A stretch of 58,337 nucleotides of DNA from CAYSUS01 sp964434165 (lineage in GTDB: Bacteria > Planctomycetota > Planctomycetia > Pirellulales > Thermoguttaceae). The stretch is from positions 1 through 58,337 of the forward strand of contig CAYSUS010000045.1 in NCBI GenBank assembly GCA_964434165.1. The letters run 5' to 3'. The notes under the pieces were generated by a model. It saw nothing but the letters and a program-made list of their open reading frames with translations, did no database searches and had not been told where the DNA came from. Of this stretch, positions 8,806 through 18,900 are shown piece by piece; positions within the stretch are counted from its first letter, which is position 1; the number at the start of each line of letters is the position of its first letter. The position numbers were made by a program, and so were the translations under genes.

Positions 8806-8915
8806 ACGATCTGTGCGCAGGGGGGATCGTCCCTTGTTCGCTTCGCGCTTTCATCCTACGCGCCTGGAGGGTGCGTGCCAACCCACGGCAAGGAGGCGAC
8901 TCGGAGCCTGTCGCC

Positions 8916-10484
8916 TCAGCCCAGTCGATGGTCAGGCAGCGAGGCGATCGCCGACGTCGTCATGCCCATCAACAGGAAGCCAGCAACGGCCGCCCCGCCT
9001 GCGATGGCCCACCGCCAGTCGCTCCGCCAGTTGGGCAGCACGGTGGCCTCTTGGACCGTCTCGATGGTGCCGTCGGTCGATAAGGCATCGTGCAGCTTGT
9101 CGGCTTTCACGCTCGCCCGGCCGAGCGCTTCTTCGAGCTGAGCGATTCGCTGTCGGGCGGCGATTTCCGCCGAACCCGGAGGTCCCGCCATGTCGTGCGT
9201 GGCCGGCTTGGAGATGGCCTCCGCCCGGAGCGGCCGCAATCGCGTCTGCAGCCCCTCAAGTCGCGCTTCCAAAGCCGCGATCTCGTCCTGAATCGCCTTG
9301 CGCGGGGCATCCTGAGCGGCCGTGTTGTGCTCGCCGCGGTCGAGTTGTACGATCTTCTCCCAGAGTTGCGATTGCAGGCTTCGTCGCTTGTTCCCCAGCA
9401 ACTCGACCTGCTCGCGCACCACCGCCGCGCGCTGCAGGGTCAGCATCCCGACCGGACCGTCGTTGTGGCGGGCTACCCCGGCTCCCCCGGAGGCGAGGGC
9501 CCGCAGGACCTTGCGCCGCGAGACCAGGTCCGACTGAAGGTCGTCGCGAGCCGCTCTCGCCTCGGCCAGTCGCTCTTCGAGCCGGTCGCGACGCGCCCCC
9601 TCCGCGCGTTCCCGATACACCTCAACCACCGCGGCCAGGATCGCGGCGGCCTCGTCGGCCGTCGAGGCGCGAAGGCTGACCCGCACGAACCCGAGGTTGC
9701 TCGCGGCGTCGATCTCCAGCGAACGCACGAGCCACGCGAGCGGGTCCGGCTCTGCACGCACCGCGGCCAGGTCGGCGACTTCGGGCGAGGCCAGCGCGGC
9801 CGAGAGCACCTCTTGGCTGTAGATCAGACTGTCGGCTGGTGGACAGGCCCCTTCTTCGCTCTGTGCCTCTCCGGCGCGATCACGCGCTAACCACAGTTCC
9901 TCAGAAGGAACGCGGACGATCGCGACGGCGGTGTACTCGGGCGCGGAAAGGAACCATGTCGCTGCGCCGGCGAGAAGCGCTGCGACCGCCCCCACGAACA
10001 GGGATGCCGACGCGCGGCCCGAGGGGGCCCGCCGGATCGGCGGACCAACGGTTGCCTGGGGCCAATCAGGAGCATCGGCCGAGGGCGCGGACGGCCGTGA
10101 AGGAGGGAAGGGGCCTCTCGACCTCATACACCCGCCCCGCGAAGGCTCGGGCCGTTGGCCCTCCGTGGAGCCGCCCGACGCGGGTTGCCGCAAACGGCTC
10201 CCCTGGTGAGCGGTCCCGCCTCCCGATCCGGTTGGACCGAGCGGGGGGATCGTGGTCCCAAGCTCAGCCGCCAGCGCGGCCAAGCGGCGGTGCTCCGTCT
10301 GCAGCGCCTGCTCGCGCAGATCGAGCTCTTCGGATCGCCGGATGACAACCCGCCATGCCGTTGCCAGATCGCTGTCCAGATGCGACCGGGCCGCCGGGTC
10401 GTCCTCTTCCGGCACTCGGGGCAGGGGCCTCGCGGTGGGAGTGCTGAGCTTCCGCCCCGGCGGATAGCTCGAACGTAATGCCAT
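8916..10484 (-). CDS. Wzz-like chain-length/polysaccharide co-polymerase protein
   Basis: 522 residues from ATG 10484, with GGAGG 11 bases upstream; a TTG at 10505 is the alternative. A Pro/Arg-rich cytoplasmic N-terminus (~150 residues) precedes a membrane segment (SLFVGAVAALLAGAATWFL). The following domain has the Wzz-type beta-strand start (YTAVAIVRVPSEE) and long coiled-coil arms (RDRLEERLAEARAARDDL, AIQDEIAALEARLEGLQ, RIAQLEEALGRASVKADKL). A second membrane segment (WAIAGGAAVAGFLLMGM) ends the protein. This two-helix hairpin topology is that of polysaccharide co-polymerases. No tyrosine-kinase domain is fused and no glycosyltransferase gene is nearby, so the polysaccharide served is unknown. 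Confidence 0.7.
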   Translation of the reverse strand: MALRSSYPPGRKLSTPTARPLPRVPEEDDPAARSHLDSDLATAWRVVIRRSEELDLREQALQTEHRRLAALAAELGTTIPPLGPTGSGGGTAHQGSRLRQPASGGSTEGQRPEPSRGGCMRSRGPFPPSRPSAPSADAPDWPQATVGPPIRRAPSGRASASLFVGAVAALLAGAATWFLSAPEYTAVAIVRVPSEELWLARDRAGEAQSEEGACPPADSLIYSQEVLSAALASPEVADLAAVRAEPDPLAWLVRSLEIDAASNLGFVRVSLRASTADEAAAILAAVVEVYRERAEGARRDRLEERLAEARAARDDLQSDLVSRRKVLRALASGGAGVARHNDGPVGMLTLQRAAVVREQVELLGNKRRSLQSQLWEKIVQLDRGEHNTAAQDAPRKAIQDEIAALEARLEGLQTRLRPLRAEAISKPATHDMAGPPGSAEIAARQRIAQLEEALGRASVKADKLHDALSTDGTIETVQEATVLPNWRSDWRWAIAGGAAVAGFLLMGMTTSAIASLPDHRLG

Positions 10485-10598
10485 GGCGGTCCGTACCTCC
10501 GGCAAGAGCCGATCCTACCTGAATCCCCACGGGAATTCGCCGCACCCCGGATCGGACCAAAGCGTCGCCGTCGCATCCGTTCGACCCGGTCACACCGC

Positions 10599-10626
10599 AT
10601 TGTATCGGCGGTGGCCGACGCAGCAA
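10599..10626 (-). promoter_or_regulatory. Putative sigma-70 promoter for the Wzz-like gene
   Basis: On the minus strand TTGCTG (10621-10626) and TACAAT (10599-10604) are separated by 16 bp, about 95 bp upstream of the start. The -10 matches five of six consensus bases. Inferred by eye only. Confidence 0.35.
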
Positions 10627-10751
10627 CGATCGTGCAACGATTGCTCGCCGCGACGTACGGCCCTCCGCCAGTTTGCAGCGGGCGGAGATCACCCCCAAGG
10701 CCCAGAATCTACCAACCATCCCGCGACGGCCTGCTCAAGCCCGACGGCGCG

Positions 10752-11858
10752 TCATCGCGGCTCCGGGCGGGGATAGATTGGGAGGGGCTTGGGGTGCGGG
10801 ATGACGCGCTCGCGGACCTGGACGCCGAAATGGACCACCACGGATTCGTGGCTGACGCCCTCGCCCAGCAGCCCTCCGGCTCGGGTCTCGATACCCGCGC
10901 CAGAGCCGGGTGTGGTCGATCGCGCGCTGCCCGCCCGGACCACGCGCTTGAAGAACTCAATCGCCGCCTCGTCGTCCAGGCGCTCCTGGCGCGCGCGCCG
11001 CGGGCTGGCGATCACCACGCAGTCGACGGCGTACGAGTCGAGGAGCTTGGGCAGCAGATCCCGGGCGAGGGAGGCGTCGCCGAACAGATCGGCGCCCAGG
11101 GCCCGTCGGCCATCGACGAAGATGAAGCCGGTGGTGCCCCGTGGAATTTGCGGCAGGATGCGGCCCCGCACTTCGGCCAGCTTGTCCTGCACGGGGCGGG
11201 AACGGAGCGCCCGCTCCAGGCTCGCTGTAGGATTTTCCGCACCGAGCGCCTTGTTTTTGCGGGCTACCTCGGACCACACTCGCTGTTGGTCGGCTCCCCT
11301 GCGGAGTTCCTGCTGAATCGACTGCGGCACCAGGGACCCCGCGGACCCGAGCGCCGCCTTGCCCTCCCACCGATGCTTCTCCACACACAGAACCTCGAGC
11401 TCGATTCGCTGGCCAGGGGCCAGGGCAACGTCTCGCCGAACTGTACGGGACTGCTTGCCGCCGGAAAGGACTTCGCCCTGCATCATGAACACGTACTCGC
11501 GCCGGCTGCGGTTTTCGACGATCACGGCCGGCACGCTTCCGCCGGCGCCCTTCTCCGAGATCTCGAGCACCCCCCTGGAAACGGCCGCGTCGAGGGTCAG
11601 CCAACGACCTCGGAGATCGACGCCATCCTGGAGCAGCACAGGGTACACCGCAAGTCGGCCGTAGCGGATCGGCTCGGAGATCTGCACCTGGTCCAGGTAC
11701 GCAGCCAGCTCAGGCACGTGTCGCGAGGAGGATGGACGTCGATCCTGCGCCGGCGTCGCAGGGACGCTGCACAAGACGATGGCCATGGCCGCAAGCGGTC
11801 CCCAGAAGGTCGAGATGCCCGACCATGTCGTATTGGAGAAGGGCCCGGGCAAGCACAT
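10752..11858 (-). CDS. Secreted ARPP-1/DUF6569-domain protein
   Basis: 368 residues from ATG 11858, chosen because it gives an N-terminal signal-like stretch (GPLAAMAIVLCSVPATPAQ); the open frame extends further upstream to 12293 without plausible protein. The body matches, from memory, the ARPP-1 (DUF6569) domain: YPVLLQDG, WLTLDAAVSRGVLEISEKG, GSVPAVIVENRSRREYVFMM, GEVLSGGKQSRTV, LEVLCVEKHRWEG. The second half contains FIFVDGRRALGADLFGD, also typical. The domain was described as an associate of ADP-ribosyl-glycohydrolase and phosphatase-like proteins; its activity is unknown. The C-terminus is Pro-rich. Confidence 0.7.
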   Translation of the reverse strand: MCLPGPFSNTTWSGISTFWGPLAAMAIVLCSVPATPAQDRRPSSSRHVPELAAYLDQVQISEPIRYGRLAVYPVLLQDGVDLRGRWLTLDAAVSRGVLEISEKGAGGSVPAVIVENRSRREYVFMMQGEVLSGGKQSRTVRRDVALAPGQRIELEVLCVEKHRWEGKAALGSAGSLVPQSIQQELRRGADQQRVWSEVARKNKALGAENPTASLERALRSRPVQDKLAEVRGRILPQIPRGTTGFIFVDGRRALGADLFGDASLARDLLPKLLDSYAVDCVVIASPRRARQERLDDEAAIEFFKRVVRAGSARSTTPGSGAGIETRAGGLLGEGVSHESVVVHFGVQVRERVIPHPKPLPIYPRPEPR

Positions 11859-12727
11859 GATATGGCGCCTCCGCGCATCGGCAGGTCGTTGAGACAATCC
11901 GTCGGTGAATTGGACGCTTGGCCGTGCCCAAAAGTTCAACGGAGACCGGTTTTGGTTATCGCGCCGCTTCTGCCGGTCAAAGGGGGCCCAGGTCGCCAAG
12001 ACCGTGAAATCCTTGTGCCTCGGCGTAGCGCGGTCCGCAGCCTGCCACCAAGGGCCGGGTATCGAGATCGGCCCGGGCGAGCTCAGCGGAGCCGACCCTC
12101 GCCGCACCGGGCGCCCAGCGACGCGGGGCGCAGCGGGACGTTCCTGGGCCGGGCGGCAAGGATGGGTCCGCCGACCGTCGTGAGATGGGGTTGGGTAGGA
12201 ACCCTCGCGCGGACCAGGCGGCTGTCGCGGTGAGATCGTCCTGCTTGCCCAAGTCCCATAAACCATACATGTGGGAAGCAAGGAGAGAGCCAACCCTCCC
12301 CAAAGAGGGTGTCACCCAAGAGGCTCGGGATTGTGTCGCTTTTGGCTTTGGCTTAAGATGGACGCAAGTGGGGGTCTGGGCAGGGCTTTCCCACATCAAC
12401 GGCCGAGGCTGCCGTGGTCGCGAGCGCTTGGCGCTGCTGGGCGCTGTGTGGCAGGCAAGTCGCTATCCGCTCGCAAAGGGGGTATAGCGATCGCCGGGGG
12501 CCGCAAGCCTGCCTTCCACGAGCGATGCCTGACCAAAGCCCCTTTCCTCACTACCTGCCGTTTGCCCAAGCTGCGGTGCCAGGCGAGCGCCGTACGGGGC
12601 GTGGACGTGACCTGCCGCTCCACTCCGCGGACCTTCCCGTTCGCTGTCTTGAAGCGATGATTCCGGCCGAGCCGCAGCCGAAACGGCCCCGCGCAAGGCA
12701 AGCCTATCCCACGACCGGCCAACGACC
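11859..12727. other. 869-bp stretch with no convincing gene
   Basis: Several overlapping short open frames exist on both strands, but none shows a signal peptide, domain-like composition or a good ribosome site. All are Arg/Pro/Ala-rich in the manner of GC-rich shadow frames. I looked for RNase P, tmRNA and SRP RNA signatures and found none. The stretch separates the divergent ARPP-1 and RND genes and must hold their promoters. Confidence 0.5.
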
Positions 12728-15169
12728 ATGAAATCCGGGTTCTTCAGCCGTCACAGCTTCAAGATCCTGCTGGTCGTGGCGTTCCTGCTGCCTTTCATGT
12801 TTGCAGGCACGCGGCGGTCGTTGCGAAGCAATTCGAACGACGTGAAGTCGTGGCTCCCAGCGTCCTACGAAGAGACGGCCACGTTCCAGTGGTACCGCAA
12901 GTTCTTCTCCGGCGATGCATTCATCCTGGTCAGTTGGGAGGGCTGCACGCTCGACTCCCCCAACCTGCCAATGATGGCCCGCCTCCTCGCACCGCATGAA
13001 GGGGAGGCCGACCCGGACGAGTTCCCGTTCTTCAGCTCCGCGCGGACCGGCAAGACCCTATTGAACATGCTGGTCGAAGAACAGGGGCTCGAGCCCGAGG
13101 AGGCCGTCGAGCGCCTCCGCGGCTTCCTGATCGGCCAGGACGGCCAGACCACTTGCCTGGTGCTGACGGTCGCCAAGGGCGCCCAGGAACGCTGGGAAGC
13201 CGAGCAGGCCCAGGGCATCCGCGGGCGCCAGAAATTCCTTCACGCCGCGGTGGCGCGAGTGGTCGAAGTGGCCACGGACCGATGCGGATTGGCAGAGAAG
13301 GAGCTCCGCATGGGCGGACCGCCGGTGGACAACGTGGCCATCGACGTGGAAGGGGAGCGCTCGCTGTACCGTCTGGCCGGCGTGTGCGGCATCGTGGGGC
13401 TTTTCATGGCCTGGTGGTGCCTGCGGAACTGGGCCTTGACGGCCATGGTCGTGAGCACCGCGCTGTTCAGTGCCGGGTGCAGCCTGGCCGTGGTGTGGCT
13501 CACCGGCTCGACGATGAACGCCATCCTGTTGACCATGCCCTCGCTGGTCTACGTGGCAGCCACGTCCGGGGCGATCCACCTGGCCAATTACTATCGCGAC
13601 ACGGTGCGGGAAAAAGGCATCGAGGGCGCGCCCGACCGCGCGGTGAAGGCCGCGTGGCTGCCGCTGTTCCTCGCCACCGGCACCACAGCCGTGGGCCTGG
13701 CCTCGCTCTCCTACAGTGAGCTGGTGCCGATCAAGATGTTCGGGATTTACTCCGCGGTCGGGGTGGTGATCAGCTTTGTCCTGCTGTGCACCTACATGCC
13801 GGCGCTGCTGCAGTTCTTCCCGCTGCGGACCATCGCCGATTCCAAGCGCCCCGGCCCGGATGACCCCTTCCTTTCGCCCAAGTGGGCGGGCGTAGGCGAG
13901 CTGATTATCCGCCGGCACAAGCTGGTCCTCGCCGGGTGTTTCACGCTGACGATCGTGGGCTTCTACGGGTTCTCCAAGGTCGAGACCTCGGTGAAGCTGA
14001 TGCGGCTCTTCTCGCCCCAGGCGCGGATCATCCAGGACTACGCCTGGCTGGAAGAGAACCTCGGGCCGCTGGTCCCCATGGAAGTCGTGATCCGTGTGGA
14101 CCGGAAGAACTGCCAGCTCGATACGCTGGACCAGCTTCACATGGTTGAGGCGGTGCGCAGTCGGGTGGACCGGATGGAGGAAGTGGGAAGCTGCCTGGCG
14201 GCCACGAGCTTCACGCCGAACCTCCCCGCGCGACCGGGGCTGATTGAGCGGCGGGCGTGGAACGTGCGCCTCAACCGCGACCGCACGGTCGAGGACCTCC
14301 ACGAGTATCGGCAGGCCGACGGCAACGAGGAGTTGTGGCGGATCAGCGCCCGCGTCGACGCCCTGACCGACCTCGATTACGCCGTGTTCATCAAGGACAT
14401 CGAGACCGAGGTGGAGCGCGTGCTCGACGTCTATCGCGAGCACGGGATCGAGGGCGTCCAGGCGACCTACACCGGGCTGGTGCCGTTGATCTACAAGGCC
14501 CAGCACTCGCTTCTCGACGGCTTGATCCTGGGGTTCATCGGCGATCTGATCCTGATCTGCGTGGCCATGGTGTTCTTCATGCGGAGCTTCACGGCCGGGT
14601 TGCTCCTCGCCCTGCCCTGCCTGTTCCCGCTGTCCGTGGTGTTCGGGGCGATGGGACTGATGGGCGTGATCATCGACGTGGGCACGGTGATGACCCCGGC
14701 GGTGGCCTTTGGCGTGACGGTGGACGACGCCATCCACTTCATGCTCTGGTGCCGCCACGGCCAGGAGCGCGGGATGAGTCGGCACAAGTCCATCATGTTC
14801 GCGTACGGCGACTGCGCCCGGGCGATCTACCAGAGCTGGGGCGTGATCGGGCTGGGGCTGGCCGCGTTCGCCCTGAGCACGTTCACCCCCACCCGGCGTT
14901 TCGGCTACCTCATGCTCACCATGCTCACGGCCTCGTCGATCGGCAACCTGGTCTTCCTGCCCGCGCTGTTGGCCAGCCCATTGGCTGGCTTCTTCTGGAA
15001 AGGCGGCGAGGAGGCCATCCGCCGAAAGCGGGAAGCCGAGGAGGAAGCCGCTGCCGAGCGCGCCGAGCCGGCGCCGGTCCAGCATTACCACGAGCCCGCT
15101 GCGGCAGCAGCACCCCATTTCGGGGGTTTTAGTGCGGACGGGCCGAGGCAGCCGGTTCACGGCGATTGA
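12728..15169 (+). CDS. RND/MMPL-family transporter
   Basis: 813 residues with the RND layout: one N-terminal membrane helix (FKILLVVAFLLPFMF), a large extracytoplasmic loop, five helices (from LAGVCGIVGLFMAWW to FVLLCTYMPALLQF), a seventh helix (HKLVLAGCFTLTIVGFYGF), a second loop, and five more helices. Helix 10 carries acidic residues in AVAFGVTVDDAIHFMLW, as in proton-driven members. Size and sequence fit the single-subunit MMPL-like branch that exports lipids or hydrophobic compounds rather than tripartite drug pumps. No membrane-fusion or outer-membrane partner is nearby. The polar C-terminal tail is rich in Glu, Ala and Pro. Confidence 0.85.
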   Translation: MKSGFFSRHSFKILLVVAFLLPFMFAGTRRSLRSNSNDVKSWLPASYEETATFQWYRKFFSGDAFILVSWEGCTLDSPNLPMMARLLAPHEGEADPDEFPFFSSARTGKTLLNMLVEEQGLEPEEAVERLRGFLIGQDGQTTCLVLTVAKGAQERWEAEQAQGIRGRQKFLHAAVARVVEVATDRCGLAEKELRMGGPPVDNVAIDVEGERSLYRLAGVCGIVGLFMAWWCLRNWALTAMVVSTALFSAGCSLAVVWLTGSTMNAILLTMPSLVYVAATSGAIHLANYYRDTVREKGIEGAPDRAVKAAWLPLFLATGTTAVGLASLSYSELVPIKMFGIYSAVGVVISFVLLCTYMPALLQFFPLRTIADSKRPGPDDPFLSPKWAGVGELIIRRHKLVLAGCFTLTIVGFYGFSKVETSVKLMRLFSPQARIIQDYAWLEENLGPLVPMEVVIRVDRKNCQLDTLDQLHMVEAVRSRVDRMEEVGSCLAATSFTPNLPARPGLIERRAWNVRLNRDRTVEDLHEYRQADGNEELWRISARVDALTDLDYAVFIKDIETEVERVLDVYREHGIEGVQATYTGLVPLIYKAQHSLLDGLILGFIGDLILICVAMVFFMRSFTAGLLLALPCLFPLSVVFGAMGLMGVIIDVGTVMTPAVAFGVTVDDAIHFMLWCRHGQERGMSRHKSIMFAYGDCARAIYQSWGVIGLGLAAFALSTFTPTRRFGYLMLTMLTASSIGNLVFLPALLASPLAGFFWKGGEEAIRRKREAEEEAAAERAEPAPVQHYHEPAAAAAPHFGGFSADGPRQPVHGD

Positions 15170-15303
15170 ACATCCCCTGGTTGGCAAGCTGCTCTCGCCC
15201 CCAGCGTGCTGGCGGCGCGCCGGCCTTTGGCGAGAGAGGAACCTCGACCCGTCGCTGCGCCCCGATTTCCTTCCGCCGCTCGATTTGTGTCCGGGTGGCA
15301 GTG

Positions 15304-15309
15304 TATAAT
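15304..15309 (+). promoter_or_regulatory. TATAAT -10 element upstream of tatA
   Basis: A perfect TATAAT preceded by TG stands out in GC-rich DNA 73 bp before the tatA start. The -35 region is weak (TTGTGT is only 13 bp away), so this may depend on the adjacent TG. Confidence 0.4.
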
Positions 15310-15381
15310 GATGGGGTTGTGGATGGATATCCCGATCCCTCCCCGTTCCAAGTATCCTCTCTTGCTTGGCGAGAACGTTCT

Positions 15382-15549
15382 ATGTTCGGAATCGGCCACA
15401 TGGAAATGCTGGTGGTTGGCGTGGTGGCTCTGCTGCTTTTCGGCAATCGCCTTCCCTCGGTGATGCGATCGCTCGGCTCCGGGATCTCGGAGTTCAAACG
15501 CGGGCTGAACGACGTCACGAGCGAAGTGAACAAGGAAGTCGAGAAGTAG
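15382..15549 (+). CDS. tatA: Twin-arginine translocase subunit TatA/TatE
   Basis: 55 residues: MFGIGHMEMLVVGVVALLLF, then GNRLPSVMRSLGSGISEF and a short amphipathic polar tail. This is the TatA/Hcf106 pattern of one membrane helix, a conserved FGxxxLP hinge (here FGNRLP) and an amphipathic helix. It forms the protein-conducting oligomer for folded Tat substrates. The ATG at 15382 gives the canonical short protein, and upstream in-frame sequence is not protein-like. The window itself encodes at least five apparent Tat substrates (fucosidase, DUF1501, three Gfo/Idh/MocA). tatB and tatC are not here. Confidence 0.92.
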   Translation: MFGIGHMEMLVVGVVALLLFGNRLPSVMRSLGSGISEFKRGLNDVTSEVNKEVEK

Positions 15550-15964
15550 CCGGCACGAAGCCCGACGACGCGTTTTGCCCCCCACCCGCGCGCTCGTCCT
15601 GGATCTGCGACCGACCCGACCCTCCACCCCGCCCGCCCTCCGCTCCAGGGGGCACGGTTCCCCGAAGGAAACGCCGCTGCTGCGCGCTGGGGAAGCTACA
15701 ATTCAGGCGCCTGCGACGCCCCGGTCAGGGGTGTTGCCGGTTCGTCTCCCCCTCCTGTCGGCCCAGGCTGCGGCGGCCTTGCTCACCCCGGCAGGTTGTC
15801 GCAAAATGGCCCATGAGCGGAGCAGGGCGGCCCATCACTGAAGGCTTCTACCTAGGTCAGGCCGTGTGCTGCTGCGGCGGAGCTCGGAGGTTCGAGAGCG
15901 GATCGCGGCGCGGCGGGCCCGCTCCCCCTCCGTCAAGGTAGTTTGCGGGGCTTCAGGGATCACC
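15550..15964. other. 415-bp intergenic stretch, nothing recognised
   Basis: GC-rich DNA between tatA and the giant membrane protein. The frame of the downstream gene is open from 15866, but the first 33 codons look non-coding. No repeat or terminator was noticed. Confidence 0.4.
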
Positions 15965-18900
15965 ATGGCTTGGACGAACAGGGCCAGGCACGATGGCGAC
16001 GGGGCGGCCGACCTTGGCTCGCCTGCGCTCACGGTGGACCAACTGCGCGCGGCGGTCCAAGCGGCGGAGCCCAGGGCGTTTCTCGTGCCCTCACGAGTCA
16101 TCCGCCGAGTGATCCGCGAACTGCATGAGATGCCGGGCCTGCGCCTGCGTCTGCCCCATCGCAAGAGCTACGTGGGCCGGCGCGAGCCGCTCTTGGAGTT
16201 GGTCGATCGGGAGGAGCTCGAGGTACGCCCTGCCGAGCTGCTGCCGCCCTGGCTGATCCTCCTCCCGCTTCCCGACCAGGAGACGCTCGACGAGACGCCG
16301 GCCGGCGACGTGCTCCTGAAGTACTGGCAGTTGCTGTTCCACGCCGCCGTGCACGCTGATCTGGAGGAGCGCCTGGCGGCCGGGCGGCTCGCGCCGGCCG
16401 ACGTGGGCCAATGGGTCGCGCGGATCGGGGACGTCGAGTTCGAGGAGGTCCGCACGGTTCTCGATCAGGAGGGGCTCCTGATCTGCCCGGACGACGATGT
16501 GCGGGTGTTCATCGAGTTCGCCGCGGTGTATCTCGAGCTGGAGCGGTTCGCCTGGGGCATGCTGCCGCGGTACTTCCCCGCCATCGAGAACCAGGCGGCT
16601 GTGGCCGAGGTCCTCGACGAAGCGGTGGACGGGCGCCGGCTGTTCACCGCCACGCGGCTGGCCGGCGCCGACTCCCCGCGCGAGGACGCCGAGCAAGCCA
16701 ATCTCAACCACGTGCTCGCCGATCCGGACGCGCAGCCCTCGGGGCCGGACCCGGTGGCGAGCGAGCCTTCGGAGCGCGAATACGAGGCCCTGGCGCAAAG
16801 CGCCGAGTTTGCCGAGGCGCGGGGCAATGTGGTCCGAGCCTTATTGCGTTGGCACCAGGCGCGCCGCGTCGCGCCCAAGCCGCGCGTCGGCCTGGCGCGA
16901 AACGCGGCCAAGAGGAACCTGGACCTTCTCGTCCAGCGCCTGAAGGCTGCGCTGAACCTGGCCGAGGACGACCTCCTGCCCTGGCGCGAGCCATTGGCCG
17001 TCCTGGCCGAGCAGGCTTCTCGGGGGATCTGGACCCGCGAGGGCCGGCTGCTGTACGACCTTCAGAAAGTCTGCGTCGATCACGAGCGGAACGTGTTCAA
17101 GATCGACCTGGCGGCCTACCTCCGCACGTTCGGGCGGCAGCCGATCAGCCGCCCGCTCCCGAGTCAGCGCGACGTGCTCATGGTCCGCCACCTGGAATCA
17201 GCGATCCGGCGCCTGACCGCAGTGCGCCTGGCCGACGCGCAGCGCCAGCTCCTTCACGATCTATTGCGCGAGGCCCGCCAACGGAGCGAGGAGCGGCTCC
17301 GCGACCAGTTCCGGCCGCGGATCGTCAGGGCCTTGGAAGCGGTGGGGCTGGTTCCGCGCAACCTGCCCGAGCGCGTGGCCCGCGACAAGATCGCCGAGGA
17401 ACTGCTCGATCGGATCGCCGAGCGGGGATTCATCAGCATGGGCGACCTGCGCGACGCGCTGGCGCGGAACGAATTGAAGCTGCCCGACTCTGCGGGTCCC
17501 GCGGACATCTTCCGCGGCGACCCTCTGCTCCGAGCCGACGGACGGCTGGCCGAGGCCATGGACGGCGTGCACCGCCCCGGGGAGTTCTACCTCCGCTGGC
17601 TGCAGCGACTGACCGCGTTGGGATTCGGCACGCCGACGGGACGCCTGATCACGCGGTTCGCCGCGCTTCCCTTCGGCGGGGCCTTCGTACTGTTGGCCGG
17701 GATCCTGCACCTGGTCGGACTGATCCGCCGGGAGGAGCACAGCATCGCCGAGGAGCTGCCCGTGCTCGTGCCGGGCGTGGCCGTGCTGGGGGCGTTCCTC
17801 TTAGGGTTGATCAACGTGCCCGAGTTCCGCTCCGCCGTGTGGCGCGGGACGCGGGCCCTGTTCCGCGGTATGCGGCTGGTGTTCTACGATCTTCCCCGGG
17901 CCGTCGTCCTCGCGCCGGTCGTGCAGGAGTTCCTGCAAAGCCGCTGGTGGAGGCTGGCGTACCGTTGGGCGCTGAAGCCGGCCGTGCTGACATCGTTCCT
18001 GTGCGTGGCGATGCACGGCCAGGACTTCCTCATCAACACGTCGCCGCAAGCGGCCGTGGGCCTGTTTTTGGCCGTCAACCTGCTGCTGAACAGCCGCCTG
18101 GGGCGCGACGTGGAGGAGATCGGCCAGGAGTGGCTCGCGCAGGCGTGGCAGCGGTTTGGCCTGCACGTGTTCGTTCGGTTGTTCTCGTTGATCATGGACG
18201 TGTCGCAGATCGCGCTGGAGGCGATCGAGCAGTTGCTGTACACGGTGGACGAGTGGCTCCGCTTTCGCTCGGGACAGAGCCCGGCCATGTTCGCCCTGAA
18301 GGCCGTGCTGGGTCTGTTCTGGGCCGCCTTTACGTACGTCGTGCGGTTCGCCGTGAATCTGCTCATCGAGCCGCAGATCAACCCGGTCAAGCATTTCCCC
18401 GTCGTCACGGTTTCGCACAAGCTCATCCTTCCCACCATTCCGTATCTGGCCACGGTGTTCATCTACGCGATGGACATGGAGAAGGCCCTGGCCTACACAT
18501 TGGCCACGACGATCATCGCCTGCATCCCCGGCGTTTTCGGCTTCCTGGTGTGGGAGCTGAAGGAGAACTGGCGCCTGTACGCCTCGAATCGCCGCGGGCA
18601 GCTCGGTCGCGTTCCGGTGGGACACCACGGGGAGACGATGGCTCGGTTCTTGCGCCCCGGGTTCCACTCGGGCACGGTGCCCAAGCGTTTTGCGCGGCTC
18701 CGCCGCGCCGAGCGCGACGCCCGCAAGAAGGGGAACTGGACCTCGGTTCGTCGCCACCTTCGCAAGCTGCAGGCCGTGGAGGAGTCGATCCGCCATTACC
18801 TCCAGCGCGAGATCATCGCCTTGGTCCGCGGCTCGACCGCCTGGAAGGACGCGATGATCGAGGTTGGCTCCATCCGGCTCGCCACCAACCGTCTTCGGAT

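Noticed and set aside
12250..12660. Possible small structured RNA or short genes in the 869-bp gap
   Set aside because: No RNase P, tmRNA or SRP signature, no repeat structure and only Arg/Pro-rich short frames, so nothing could be supported.
13058..15187. 709-residue minus-strand frame opposite the RND transporter
   Set aside because: The RND frame carries the expected twelve-helix layout and motifs; the antisense reading has none.
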